Assembly: GCA_031401035.1 (NCBI GenBank)
Contig: JANNRA010000040.1
Span: 1-19,465, forward strand
DNA length: 19,465 nt
Origin: JANNRA01 sp031401035
GTDB lineage: Bacteria > Desulfobacterota > Binatia > HRBIN30 > CADEER01
Direction: 5' to 3'
The notes under the pieces were generated by a model that saw only the letters and a list, made by a program, of their open reading frames with translations, had not been told where the DNA came from and searched no databases. The position numbers and the translations under genes were made by a program. This document shows positions 6,624-16,140 of this stretch, in pieces; position 1 is the stretch's first letter; the number at the start of each line of letters is the position of its first letter.

Positions 6624-8446
6624 GCGCCTCCGCCGGCACTGCCGACCTCAATCAGGAGGCGGACCTCGGCAAGGCCTACGACGCGCGGGTATTGCGCCGT
6701 CTGTGGACCTACATCCACCCGCATCGCGCCTGGTTCTGGGGCGCGATGATGTGCCTGCCGGTCACCTCGGCGTGCTCGCTGGCGCAGCCGTACCTGCTCA
6801 AGGTCGCCATCGACCAGTATATGGCGCAGGCCGATCGCGTCGGCCTGCTGCGCGTCGGCGTCCTGTACGGCCTGGCGATGGTGGCGGAGTTCGCCCTCCT
6901 CTACCTGCAGTACTACCTGATGATGGTGGTGGCGCAGCGTAGCCTGGCGGCGCTGCGCCTCGACCTCGTCGCGCACGTGCAGACGCTGCCGGCGCGCTTC
7001 TTCGATCACAATCCGGTCGGCCGCCTGGTCACGCGGCTGACCACCGACGTCGACGTCATCAACGAGATGTTCGCGGCCGGCGGGCTGACCATTCTGATGG
7101 ATGTCGCGACGCTACTCGGCATCATCGGCATCATGCTGGCCCTGGAATGGCATCTGGCGCTGGTGACCCTGGCGGTCGTCCCGGCGGTGGCCCTGGCGAT
7201 CAATTTCTTCCGCGTCAAGGCGCGGCAGAACTACCGCGCCATCCGCGACCGGCTGGCGCGCCTCAACGCCTATCTGCAGGAAGCCCTGGCCGGTATGACG
7301 GTGATCCAGCTTTTCGCCCGTGAGCAGGCCAGCCAAGCGCGCTTCGACCATCTCAACGCCGAGTTTCGCGACGCCAACCACAGCGCCAACCTCTACGAGG
7401 CAGCACTGTTCTCGATCATCGAGGCGATCAGCTCGATCGCCGTGGCGCTGATCGTCTGGTACGGCGGCGCCGGTATCATCGCCGGCACCTTCGCCTTCGG
7501 AACGCTGGTGGCGTTCATCGAGTACATGCAGCGCTTCTTCGTGCCGATCCGCGATTTCTCGACCAAGTACGCCGTCATGCAGTCGGCCATGTCGTCGGCC
7601 GAGCGCATCTTCGAGCTCCTCGACCAACCAGCGCCGATCGCCAGCCCGGCGGTGCCGCGCCGCCCCCTGGCGGCGCGCGGCGCCATCGAATTCGAGCACG
7701 TGTGGTTCGCGTACACGGAGCAGAACTGGGTGCTGCGCGACGTCTCGTTCCACATCGCCCCGGGCGAGCAGGTCGCCGTCGTCGGTCCGACCGGCTCTGG
7801 CAAGACGACGATCATGAAGCTGCTCAATCGCACCTACGATGCCGGCCGCGGCCGTATCCTGGTCGACGGAGTCGACGTCCGCGACTGGGACCTCGCGGCG
7901 CTGCGCCGTCACGTCGGCGTGGTGCTGCAGGACGTCTTCCTGTTCACCGGCACCGTGGCGAGCAACATCACGCTCGAGCGCCCGGCCGTCAGCCAGGCGG
8001 CGGCGATCGCGGCGGCGCAGACCGTGCACGCCGATGCGTTCATCCGCCGGCTGCCGCGCGGCTACGACGAACCGCTGCGCGAGCGCGGCAACAATCTCTC
8101 CGTCGGCCAGCGGCAGCTGCTCTCGTTCGCCCGCGCCCTGGCCTATGCGCCGACCATCCTGGTACTCGACGAGGCGACCTCGAGCGTCGACACCGAGACC
8201 GAGGTGCTGATTCAGGACGCGCTGCAGCACCTCATGCGCGGCCGCACCTCGCTGGTCATCGCACACCGCCTGTCGACCATCGAGCACGCCGACCGCATCC
8301 TCGTCCTGCATCTCGGCGAGCTGCGCGAGACGGGCTCGCACGCCGAACTGCTGCAGAGCCGCGGCCTCTACTACCGCCTCTACCAGTTGCAGTACGCCGC
8401 CACCGGCGGCCGCGCCCCGGCGGCGCCGTCCGCCGCCGCCACATGA
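6620..8446 (+). CDS. ABC exporter half-transporter, catalytic-site subunit (608 aa)
   Basis: Partner of the preceding subunit. The GTG at 6620 overlaps the upstream TGA (GTGA), which indicates translational coupling. A longer frame back to 6443 is Arg-rich, out of phase with the upstream ABC gene, and rejected. Transmembrane domain about residues 35-320; Walker A GPTGSGKT at 389-396, Q-loop Gln 437, Walker B ending Asp 517 with an intact catalytic Glu 518, and H-loop His 549. The signature is LSVGQ (493-497) rather than LSGGQ. In the heterodimer this altered signature faces the Walker motifs of the other subunit, whose catalytic Glu is Asp, so both changes fall in one ATP site. Resembles the YheH/MdlB type. 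It sits in the inner membrane with its partner. Confidence 0.93.
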   Translation: MSASAGTADLNQEADLGKAYDARVLRRLWTYIHPHRAWFWGAMMCLPVTSACSLAQPYLLKVAIDQYMAQADRVGLLRVGVLYGLAMVAEFALLYLQYYLMMVVAQRSLAALRLDLVAHVQTLPARFFDHNPVGRLVTRLTTDVDVINEMFAAGGLTILMDVATLLGIIGIMLALEWHLALVTLAVVPAVALAINFFRVKARQNYRAIRDRLARLNAYLQEALAGMTVIQLFAREQASQARFDHLNAEFRDANHSANLYEAALFSIIEAISSIAVALIVWYGGAGIIAGTFAFGTLVAFIEYMQRFFVPIRDFSTKYAVMQSAMSSAERIFELLDQPAPIASPAVPRRPLAARGAIEFEHVWFAYTEQNWVLRDVSFHIAPGEQVAVVGPTGSGKTTIMKLLNRTYDAGRGRILVDGVDVRDWDLAALRRHVGVVLQDVFLFTGTVASNITLERPAVSQAAAIAAAQTVHADAFIRRLPRGYDEPLRERGNNLSVGQRQLLSFARALAYAPTILVLDEATSSVDTETEVLIQDALQHLMRGRTSLVIAHRLSTIEHADRILVLHLGELRETGSHAELLQSRGLYYRLYQLQYAATGGRAPAAPSAAAT

Positions 8447-9513
8447 GGCGGGCGCCGCGCGCCGCGGCACTCGTCCTGGCGGCCTGCGTACTCTCCGGCT
8501 GCGCCAGCGGCTACGTCCTGCGCGCCGCCTACGAGGAGGCGCGCCTGCTGTGGCGCCGCGAGCCGATCGCGGCCCTGCTGCGGCGCGACGACCTCGACCC
8601 GGCCCTGCGCGCCAAGCTCGAGTTGACCCTGGCGGCACGCCAGTTCGCCGCCGATGACCTCGGCCTGCGCGTCGGCGGCAGCTACGCCTCGCTGGCCACC
8701 GTAGACACGGGCCAGATCGTCCACGTCGTCAGCGCCGCGCCGCGCGACCGACTCGAACCGTACACCTGGTGGTTCCCGATCGTCGGGCGCGTTCCCTACC
8801 GCGCCTACTTCGCGCGCCGCGATGCGGACGGGCTCGCCGACGCACTGCAGGGTGAGGGCTACGACACCGACGTGCGGCCGGCAGTGGCCTTCAGCACCCT
8901 CGGCTGGTTCGACGATCCCCTGCTCTCGAGCATGCTGCGCAGCGATGACGAACGCCTGGTCGAGACGGTGCTGCATGAGCTGACGCACGCCACCGTTTAC
9001 GTGCCGGGCGAATCGGCGTTCAACGAGTCGCTGGCGACATTCGTCGGCCACCGCGGCTCCGAGCGCTTCTTCGCCGCGCGCGGCGACGCGACGCGCGCCA
9101 ACCGCGCCGCGGCGCGCTGGGCCGATGCGTTGACCTTCTCGACCTTTCTCGCCGGCGCCGTCGACCGCTTGCGCGCCGCCTATGCCGTCGGCATCGACGA
9201 GGCGGATCGGCAGGCGCTGTTCGCGACCCTGCAGCACGACGCCGCCCAGCAGCAATGGCTGACCGACGAGCACGCCGGCTTCTGGCGTCTGCCGCTCAAC
9301 AACGCCGTCCTGCTGCAGGCGGGACTGTATGCCTCCGGGCTGGCGCGCTTCGCGGCGGTCGAGGTCTGTGACGGCGACCTGCGCCGCACCGTCGCCGCCA
9401 TTGCCGCCGCGGTGGCGTCTGCGCCCGACCCATTCGCGGTCCTCGCCGAACTGTGTCCGTCGTCCGCGTCACCTGTGGCAGCTGACTCGACCGTGGGGAT
9501 CCCCGCGCCCTGA
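8443..9513 (+). CDS. Lipoprotein zinc peptidase, putative aminopeptidase family (356 aa)
   Basis: The ATG at 8443 overlaps the stop of the upstream ABC gene (ATGA), so the three genes form one translational unit. A lipobox L-S-G-C gives Cys 20 as the lipidation site, with Ala at +2, which favours the outer membrane. The metal site HELTH (HExxH) is at 178-182, and a downstream Asn-Glu in NESLATF (Glu 195) is a likely third zinc ligand. The order of motifs (GxxPYRAYF near 115-123, a GWFDDP stretch near 154, then HELTHATVY) matches what I recall of the Pfam 'putative aminopeptidase' family (PF10023), whose substrate is poorly known. Linkage to an exporter suggests it may act on exported peptides or envelope proteins; that is inference. 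The C-terminal 20 residues look unstructured. Confidence 0.85.
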   Translation: MRRAPRAAALVLAACVLSGCASGYVLRAAYEEARLLWRREPIAALLRRDDLDPALRAKLELTLAARQFAADDLGLRVGGSYASLATVDTGQIVHVVSAAPRDRLEPYTWWFPIVGRVPYRAYFARRDADGLADALQGEGYDTDVRPAVAFSTLGWFDDPLLSSMLRSDDERLVETVLHELTHATVYVPGESAFNESLATFVGHRGSERFFAARGDATRANRAAARWADALTFSTFLAGAVDRLRAAYAVGIDEADRQALFATLQHDAAQQQWLTDEHAGFWRLPLNNAVLLQAGLYASGLARFAAVEVCDGDLRRTVAAIAAAVASAPDPFAVLAELCPSSASPVAADSTVGIPAP

Positions 9514-9757
9514 CGCTTGGGGGAGTCGTCATGAAGCCCGAGGCTTCGCCCCGAAGGGTGAGCATCGCGCCACTGGAGGGCGCCGCGCCGTCGGCGCCTG
9601 TTGGAGGCGAAGCGCTCGGCTCCATTCAACCGGCGCCGACGGGGCGGCGCCCTCCATGCACGACCATACCCAGCGCCGTCTCCCCGCAGGATCAGGGTGA
9701 GGCAGTCCGCTCATGCCCCCGTCGCGCAGGTGCGACCAATCCGGCTGTTACAGGCCA
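9514..9757. other. Intergenic region between convergent operons
   Basis: The gap contains a small perfect hairpin at 9533-9547 (GAAGCC, 3-base loop, GGCTTC) 19 bases after the plus-strand stop, the long inverted repeat at 9574-9656, and a 5-pair hairpin at 9721-9736. None is followed by a T tract on either strand, so no classical terminator is visible even though two operons meet here. No gene is supported. Confidence 0.6.
9574..9656. repeat. Long near-perfect inverted repeat in convergent gap
   Basis: Arms 9574-9598 and 9632-9656 pair over 25 bases with one mismatch (at 9587). Pairing resumes inward over several more bases after one mismatch (9600-9603 with 9627-9630), leaving a loop of roughly 20 bases. 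The stem is almost entirely G and C. Its place between converging genes suits a bidirectional terminator or mRNA-stabilising hairpin. Its form, a compact palindrome outside genes, also suits a dispersed REP- or MITE-like element. Only one copy is in this window. Confidence 0.8.
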
Positions 9758-12169
9758 CTAATACGCCTCGAAGCCGCGGCCAGTAGCCGCGCCGAGGCCG
9801 GCGAGCGTGAACTGAGCCTGCACCTGGATCTCGTTCGGATTGCGGGTATCGCTGAAGCCGAGGCTCAACGCCCAGCAGTCGCAGGCCGACAGCAGCCGCA
9901 GGCCGGCATAGTTCTCCAGGAAGCTGCCCTCATTAATGTCGTAGCGCATCGCGTAGAGCACGGCGATGCGCTCGGTGAGCGGCACCGACACGGACGAATC
10001 GAGCAACTGCAGGATACTGTCGGTGATGAAGCGATACTCGACGTTGAACGTCGCGCGCGTCAGCAGCCGCGGCCGCGCGCCGGGGTCGAGTTCCGCCAGC
10101 GGCTCTTTGAGGCGCACGCCCACTGTCGCGGAGGAGAGGTTGTTCTCACTCGGATCGTAGGTCGCGAAGACGCGCACGGCGGTGATCGGGCTGGGGTTGA
10201 CGCGCAGCGAGAAGTCGATGTCCGAGAAATGGTCGCCCTGCGCCGCGTCGCACGGATTGGTCGGATCGCCCGGCGTACAGGGGATGGCGGAATCGTCGTC
10301 GACCATCTGCGTGGGTGGAATATCGCGCAGAAAGTCGTAGCTCTGCGCGATCGACAGGCGCGTCAGCTCGAAGGCGTGCCCGGCGGTCCCCGCCGCGGCG
10401 TCGGCGCTACGGCCGAGCAGACGCGTGGCGACCCCGTAGGTGAAGAGGCTGCGCTTGTTGATGCGGACGATGCCGTCGAACACCGGCAGGTCGTCCTGAT
10501 TGACCGGCGGGATGTAGAGGTACTCGAGCTGCGGTTCGACGACGTGTTTCAACTTGTCGAGACCGAAGTACGGAAAGTTGAAGACGCGCCCGAACTGCGT
10601 CCCGAGGTCGCCGCGCAGCTCGACGATCTCGCGGTTGCTGGTCGAGGGCAGGTCGATGAAGGGCCCGTCGACCAGATTGGCGCCGGTGAACCCCCCCGCC
10701 ATCTCGTTCTCCGTCAGCCCGTATGCCGTTTCACGAAACGCCGCGCGCACCGATCCGAAGACCGTGCGGCCGAGCGGCAGGCGCAGTTGTGCGGACGGCT
10801 TGATGTCGCCGCGGAAGCCGGCGAGTCCGAGCGAACGCTGGAAGTTGGTCACCGACCCGGTCAGGTCGCCCATCAGTCCGAGGCCGAGCTGTTTCTGGCT
10901 GACGAAGCGCGCTTCCGGCAGCCGTTGGATGACCAGCGATTCGTCTTCGGTCAATTCCCCGTCGGGGAGCACGACCGTCGGCCCGACGAGGTCCTGGTAG
11001 AAGACCGCCTCGCCGATCAGCATGGCCCGGTCCCAGCGCTGCAGGACGCCGAGCTGCGAGGTGGTGAACGGCCTGGTGCGCTGCGCGACTTCCTGCTGCA
11101 CGTCGACCGCGAAGGTGTTCATCTCGCGCAGGAACTGGTCGTCGCCGACGACCAGCGCGTCGAGATAGCCCTCCAGGCCCGGCAGCGCATCGAACCGTTG
11201 CACGTGATTGCCGCGCACCGCCCAGCGGTTGTTGGGCGTGTCCGGGTCGGCGCCGGGGGCCACGGTGACATCGTCATTCTGGCGAAAGTCGTTGAAGTAG
11301 GCGACTTCGAGTTCACCCTGCGTATTGCGGTTGTAGGCATAGCGATATTCGCCGATCAGCCCGACGCGCAGCGAGGTCTCGAGATCGAAGCTCAGCGTCG
11401 CATCCTGTGTCTTGTCGATCGCCCAGTAGAACGGCTGCAGGAGCTGGAAGCCGCGCCGGTTCGAGATGCCGACGCGCGGAATGAGCAGCCCGGACTGGCG
11501 GTCGCGAAAGACCGGAAAGGCGGCCTTGGGCAGCCACAACACCGGCACGTCGAGAATCTCGAACGTGCCACCATCGAGGGTGGCGTAGCCGTCGAGCGCG
11601 ACGTCGAGGGTATCGCCGGCGATGCTCCAGTCCGGCGCCCCCTCTGCACAGATGCAGGTGGTGAAGCGCCCGGCCTCGATGCGATAGCGCTGCCCGAGGC
11701 CCTTCTCGATGCGTTTGCCGCTCAGCGAGTAGCCCATCGTGTCCGAAGTGATCTGCGCGTCCTGCAGCTCGCCGGTCTCGCTCTCGAGGTTGAGGAAAAT
11801 CGCGCTGGCACGTACTTCGCTCTCCGGGGTGAGCAGGACCGCGTCGCCAAGCGCCCGGGCCTCGCTGCTGCGCCGGTTGACCTCGACGGTGTCGGCGCTG
11901 AGGGTCATCTCGCCACGGCGGATGAGCACGTCGCCGCTGGCCGAGAGGATGTCGCCCTTCTGGTCGTAATTGACCGTCTCGGCATCGACCGCGATCTCGT
12001 CGTCCGTTGCGGCCGCTGTCGGCGTCGCCGGCGGCGCGGTCGGCGACGCGGTCGAAAGCGCGGTCGGCGGCGCCGACTGAGCGGGCGCCGGCGACGGCGC
12101 GACCAGGCTGGCGCCGAGCAGCGCGCCGCAGGCAAGACGTGCGACGGCACGCCAGCCGCATTCCCTCAC
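9758..12169 (-). CDS. lptD: LPS-assembly outer-membrane protein LptD (803 aa)
   Basis: LptD with LptE inserts lipopolysaccharide into the outer leaflet of the outer membrane. The GTG at 12169 overlaps the folC stop (GTGA). A longer frame reaches 12613 but is the shifted frame of folC and has no signal. Residues 1-31 are a signal peptide ending near A-P-A-Q. A Pro/Ala/Thr linker follows, then the OstA/LptA-like jelly-roll (about 57-140: VDAETVNYD, SASGDVLIRRG, LSADTVEV). The LptD barrel domain has the typical stretch RIEAGRFTTC, VPVLWLPKAAFPV and SGLLIPRVG (residues 163-233). The chain ends in an aromatic Tyr, as barrel substrates of BAM often do. Mature cysteines come in pairs: C172/C174, C631/C640 and C763/C765. 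The first and last pairs recall the inter-domain disulfides of E. coli LptD. Last gene of the minus-strand operon. Confidence 0.93.
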   Translation of the reverse strand: MRECGWRAVARLACGALLGASLVAPSPAPAQSAPPTALSTASPTAPPATPTAAATDDEIAVDAETVNYDQKGDILSASGDVLIRRGEMTLSADTVEVNRRSSEARALGDAVLLTPESEVRASAIFLNLESETGELQDAQITSDTMGYSLSGKRIEKGLGQRYRIEAGRFTTCICAEGAPDWSIAGDTLDVALDGYATLDGGTFEILDVPVLWLPKAAFPVFRDRQSGLLIPRVGISNRRGFQLLQPFYWAIDKTQDATLSFDLETSLRVGLIGEYRYAYNRNTQGELEVAYFNDFRQNDDVTVAPGADPDTPNNRWAVRGNHVQRFDALPGLEGYLDALVVGDDQFLREMNTFAVDVQQEVAQRTRPFTTSQLGVLQRWDRAMLIGEAVFYQDLVGPTVVLPDGELTEDESLVIQRLPEARFVSQKQLGLGLMGDLTGSVTNFQRSLGLAGFRGDIKPSAQLRLPLGRTVFGSVRAAFRETAYGLTENEMAGGFTGANLVDGPFIDLPSTSNREIVELRGDLGTQFGRVFNFPYFGLDKLKHVVEPQLEYLYIPPVNQDDLPVFDGIVRINKRSLFTYGVATRLLGRSADAAAGTAGHAFELTRLSIAQSYDFLRDIPPTQMVDDDSAIPCTPGDPTNPCDAAQGDHFSDIDFSLRVNPSPITAVRVFATYDPSENNLSSATVGVRLKEPLAELDPGARPRLLTRATFNVEYRFITDSILQLLDSSVSVPLTERIAVLYAMRYDINEGSFLENYAGLRLLSACDCWALSLGFSDTRNPNEIQVQAQFTLAGLGAATGRGFEAY

Positions 12170-13467
12170 GGCGACACGGCTCCAGGCGCCGCGGCATCGC
12201 TGCCGCTGCGCGCCAGCCCGCGCTCGCGAAGCGCGCCGATCAGGAACAGCGATCCCGCCGCGACAATCGCGCCGTCGCGTCCGGCTCGCTCTCGCACGAC
12301 GCGCCAGGCGCGCGCCAGCTCGGGTTCGACAGTAGCCGGGCAGATGGCGGCGAATGCCGCCGCGATCGGCCCGGCGGCGGCGCCGCGCGGCGGCAAAACC
12401 TCGGTGACGACCACCGACCGACAGCGCGGTGCGAGCACGTCGACCATCGGCTGCCACGCCTTGTCGCGCATGACGGCGAACAGCAGATGGACCGGCCGCT
12501 CGCCCACCAACCGCGGCAACGCCGCCGCCAACGCCGCGGCACCGTCGGCATTGTGGGCGCCGTCCAGCAGCACCAGCGGCGCCTCGCCGACGACCTCCAG
12601 ACGCCCCGGCCACTGCACCCGGGCCAGACCGCTCCGCACCGCGTCCTCAGCCACCGGCAGATGCGCCCGCGCCGCCGCCAGCACTGCCAGGGCCGTGCCG
12701 GCATTGTCGAGCTGGTGGGCGCCCGGCAGGCCAACGCGCAGGCCGCGCATCGTCCAGCCGAGGCCGTCGAAGTCGAGACGGTCAGTGCCGCCGACGCGAT
12801 AGTCGCGCCCCGCCGCGAGCACCGGTGCGGCCTGCGCCACCGCCAACCGCTCCAGGACCGCCGCGGCCTCGGGCACGAGCCGGCCGAGAACCACCGGTCG
12901 CCCGGGCTTGATGATGCCGCCCTTTTCAGCCGCGATCAGCGGCAGCGTCTCGCCGAGCCATTCCGTGTGGTCGAGGCCGATGGTGGTAATCGCCGCCACC
13001 AGCGGGTCGAGCACGTTGGTCGCGTCGAGGCGGCCGCCGAGTCCCACCTCCACCACCGCGGCCTGCACGCCGGCGCGGGCGAAGTGCAGGAAGGCCATGA
13101 CGGTGAGGAACTCGAAGAACGTCAAGTCGATGCCGCGTCCCGCCGCCGCGCCGCGCACGTCCTCCACCAACTCCACCAGCGCCTCGCGTGCGAGCGCCAC
13201 GCCGCCGACGCGGATCCGCTCCCCGACCTCGACCAGGTGCGGCGAGGTGTACAGTCCGACGCGGTAGCCGGCGGCGCCGAGCACCGCGTCGAGCATCGCC
13301 GCCACCGACCCCTTGCCGTTGGTCCCGGCGATATGCAGGCACGGGTAGCGACGCTGCGGATCGCCGAGCCGTTGCAATGCCAGGGCGACGCGCTCGAGCT
13401 TGAAATCCATGCCCTTCGCCGCCTCGAGCGCATAGAGCCAGTCGAGCGTGCGCTGGTACTCGGTCAT
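12166..13467 (-). CDS. folC: Bifunctional folylpolyglutamate synthase / dihydrofolate synthase (433 aa)
   Basis: FolC is a Mur-ligase-fold cytosolic enzyme that adds L-glutamate to dihydropteroate and to reduced folates using ATP. Visible motifs: P-loop HIAGTNGKGS (45-54), SPHL (75-78) with GERI (82-85), EVGLGGRLDATN (140-151), the metal-site LDHTEWLG (165-172), EKGGIIK (181-187) and LDGAHN (301-306). The length is normal for the family. The ATG at 13467 begins MTEYQRTLDWLY, the usual FolC N-terminus; in-frame sequence upstream has no family similarity. It lies 43 bases after trpA, and its stop overlaps lptD by GTGA. accD, which often sits between trpA and folC in other proteobacteria, is absent here. 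Confidence 0.94.
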   Translation of the reverse strand: MTEYQRTLDWLYALEAAKGMDFKLERVALALQRLGDPQRRYPCLHIAGTNGKGSVAAMLDAVLGAAGYRVGLYTSPHLVEVGERIRVGGVALAREALVELVEDVRGAAAGRGIDLTFFEFLTVMAFLHFARAGVQAAVVEVGLGGRLDATNVLDPLVAAITTIGLDHTEWLGETLPLIAAEKGGIIKPGRPVVLGRLVPEAAAVLERLAVAQAAPVLAAGRDYRVGGTDRLDFDGLGWTMRGLRVGLPGAHQLDNAGTALAVLAAARAHLPVAEDAVRSGLARVQWPGRLEVVGEAPLVLLDGAHNADGAAALAAALPRLVGERPVHLLFAVMRDKAWQPMVDVLAPRCRSVVVTEVLPPRGAAAGPIAAAFAAICPATVEPELARAWRVVRERAGRDGAIVAAGSLFLIGALRERGLARSGSDAAAPGAVSP

Positions 13468-13510
13468 GCGGCGTCCGATCGGGTCTGGCGCGCGGGTCCC
13501 CAGACCAGCT

Positions 13511-14323
13511 TCAGACCGCCGCCCTGGTGCGGACGGCATCCTTGAGGGCGCCGATGAACCCCCCGACGCTGCGTGCCAGCGCCGGACTGCGTCCCTCCGC
13601 CTCGACCAGTTTGACGATCGCGCTGCCGACGACGACTGCGTCGGCGTACGCCGCCACCGCCGCCGCCTGTTCCGCCGTGCTGATGCCGAAGCCGACGCCG
13701 ATGGGCAGGCGACACGTGCGCCGGAGGCCGCGCACCATCCCTTCGACATCGGCCGAGTCGATGGCCTGCGTCCCGGTGACGCCGGTCATCGAGACGAAGT
13801 AGACGAAGCCGCTCGCCTTGCGCAGCACCGCCTTGACGCGGCTCGCGTCGCTCGTCGGCGCGAGCAGGAAAATGACGTCGAGCCCCGCCGCCCGTGCCGG
13901 CACCCACAATTCGTCGGCCTCCTCTGGGGGCAGGTCGACGACCAGCAGCCCATCGACGCCGGCAGCGCGCGCGTCGGCCGCCAGGCGCTCGGGCCCGTAG
14001 TGCAGGAAGGGATTGAAGTAGCCGAACAGGATGATCGGCGTCGTCATGCCGCCGCGGCGCAGCTCGGCGACGAGTTCGAGGATCTGCCGCAGCGACGTGC
14101 CGCGCTGCAGGGCGCGCACGCCAGCGCGCTGGATCACCGGCCCGTCCGCCGTCGGATCCGAGAACGGCACGCCCAACTCGATCAGATCGGCGCCCGCCGA
14201 CACCGCCGCCTGCAGCAGCACGCGCGTGGCGTCGAGATCCGGATCGCCGGCCATGATGAACGGCACCAGGGCCACCTCGCGGCGCCGTTTGAGCGCCGCA
14301 AAGGTCTCGTCGATACGCCCCAT
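13511..14323 (-). CDS. trpA: Tryptophan synthase alpha subunit (270 aa)
   Basis: TrpA cleaves indole-3-glycerol phosphate to indole and glyceraldehyde 3-phosphate and channels indole to TrpB. It is a TIM barrel of normal length. The catalytic pair is present: Glu 49 in LIELGVPFSDP and Asp 60 in DPTADGPVIQ. Phosphate-binding segments GVGFGIS (209-215) and VVGSAIVKL (231-239) are intact. The ATG at 14323 has GGAGG 5 bases upstream and lies 18 bases after the trpB stop. Confidence 0.96.
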   Translation of the reverse strand: MGRIDETFAALKRRREVALVPFIMAGDPDLDATRVLLQAAVSAGADLIELGVPFSDPTADGPVIQRAGVRALQRGTSLRQILELVAELRRGGMTTPIILFGYFNPFLHYGPERLAADARAAGVDGLLVVDLPPEEADELWVPARAAGLDVIFLLAPTSDASRVKAVLRKASGFVYFVSMTGVTGTQAIDSADVEGMVRGLRRTCRLPIGVGFGISTAEQAAAVAAYADAVVVGSAIVKLVEAEGRSPALARSVGGFIGALKDAVRTRAAV

Positions 14324-14341
14324 CTCAGCCTCCGTCCCCGT

Positions 14342-15518
<1,177 letters not shown>

Positions 15519-15535
<17 letters not shown>

Positions 15536-16136
15536 GGGCGATAAACCGTTCCACTTTCTCCGGGTCCTTGATGCCCGGTGCCGCCTCGACGCCCGAGGCG
15601 ACATCGACCACGGCCGGCCGCACGGCACGCACCGCCTCGGCCACCGTCTCCGGCGTCAGCCCGCCGGCCAGAATGAGCCGCTCGCGCGCCACGCCGCCCA
15701 GCCACTCGAGCGGCACCCGCCGCCCCGTGCCACCGGCCTGGCCCTCGACGTAGGCGTCGGCGAGGATGAAATCAACCGCGTAGGCGCTGGCGGCGGCGAG
15801 GGTCGCGGCATCGCGTACCCGCACGGCCTTGATGGTTTTCGCGCTCCACCCGGCGCACAGCGCCGGCGGCTCGTCGCCGTGGAACTGCAGGGCATCGAGA
15901 CCAACCCGCGCCGCGACGGCGGCAATCTCGTCGCGCCCGGCGTCGACGAAGACCCCGACCCGGCAGACGCCGGCCGGCAGCGCCGCGGCGATGGCCGCCG
16001 CCTGCTCGACCGACACCCGGCGCGGGCTGCGCGCGGCGAAGTTCAGCCCGATCGCGTCGGCACCGGCGCGCGCCGCGTGCAGCGCGTCGGCGACGCAGGT
16101 GACGCCACAGATCTTCACCTTCACGATGGTCACCAC
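15519..16136 (-). CDS. trpF: Phosphoribosylanthranilate isomerase (205 aa)
   Basis: TrpF performs the Amadori rearrangement of phosphoribosylanthranilate to CdRP. The general base Cys 10 in VKICGVT and general acid Asp 127 in ILADAYVEGQAGGTG are both present, and GGLTPETV and VDVASGVE complete the phosphate site. Start is GTG at 16136 (a second GTG follows at 16133), only 4 bases after the trpC stop, so coupling to trpC is likely. Its last 17 bases overlap trpB. It is a separate gene here, not fused to trpC as in enterobacteria. Confidence 0.94.
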
Positions 16137-16140
16137 CGGG

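Noticed and set aside
7702..8442. N-terminal extension of the lipoprotein peptidase
   Set aside because: Shifted frame of the ABC nucleotide-binding domain; the lipobox signal begins right after the ATG at 8443.
7112..8638. Minus-strand open frame of 508 codons
   Set aside because: Spans the opposite strand of two tightly overlapping genes and shows antisense composition only.
9533..9547. Six-pair hairpin after the peptidase gene as an intrinsic terminator
   Set aside because: No T tract follows, and overlapping alternative GAAG/CTTC pairings make the fold uncertain.
9574..9656. CRISPR repeat
   Set aside because: One palindrome with no repeat-spacer periodicity and no cas gene in the window.
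9529..9761. Several 60-120 codon open frames on both strands in the convergent gap
   Set aside because: They are readings through the inverted repeat, with mirrored peptides on the two strands and no ribosome-binding site.
12170..12613. N-terminal extension of LptD
   Set aside because: It is the shifted frame of folC and would bury the signal peptide; GTG at 12169 gives a proper signal sequence.
9713..12802. Plus-strand open frame of 1029 codons
   Set aside because: It lies opposite lptD and folC, is rich in Arg/Ala/Asp/Val/His with no motif, signal or ribosome-binding site, and is explained by antisense reading of GC-rich codons.
12007..13545. Plus-strand open frame of 512 codons opposite folC
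   Set aside because: Arg/His/Gln/Ala-rich shadow without motifs; folC on the other strand is complete.
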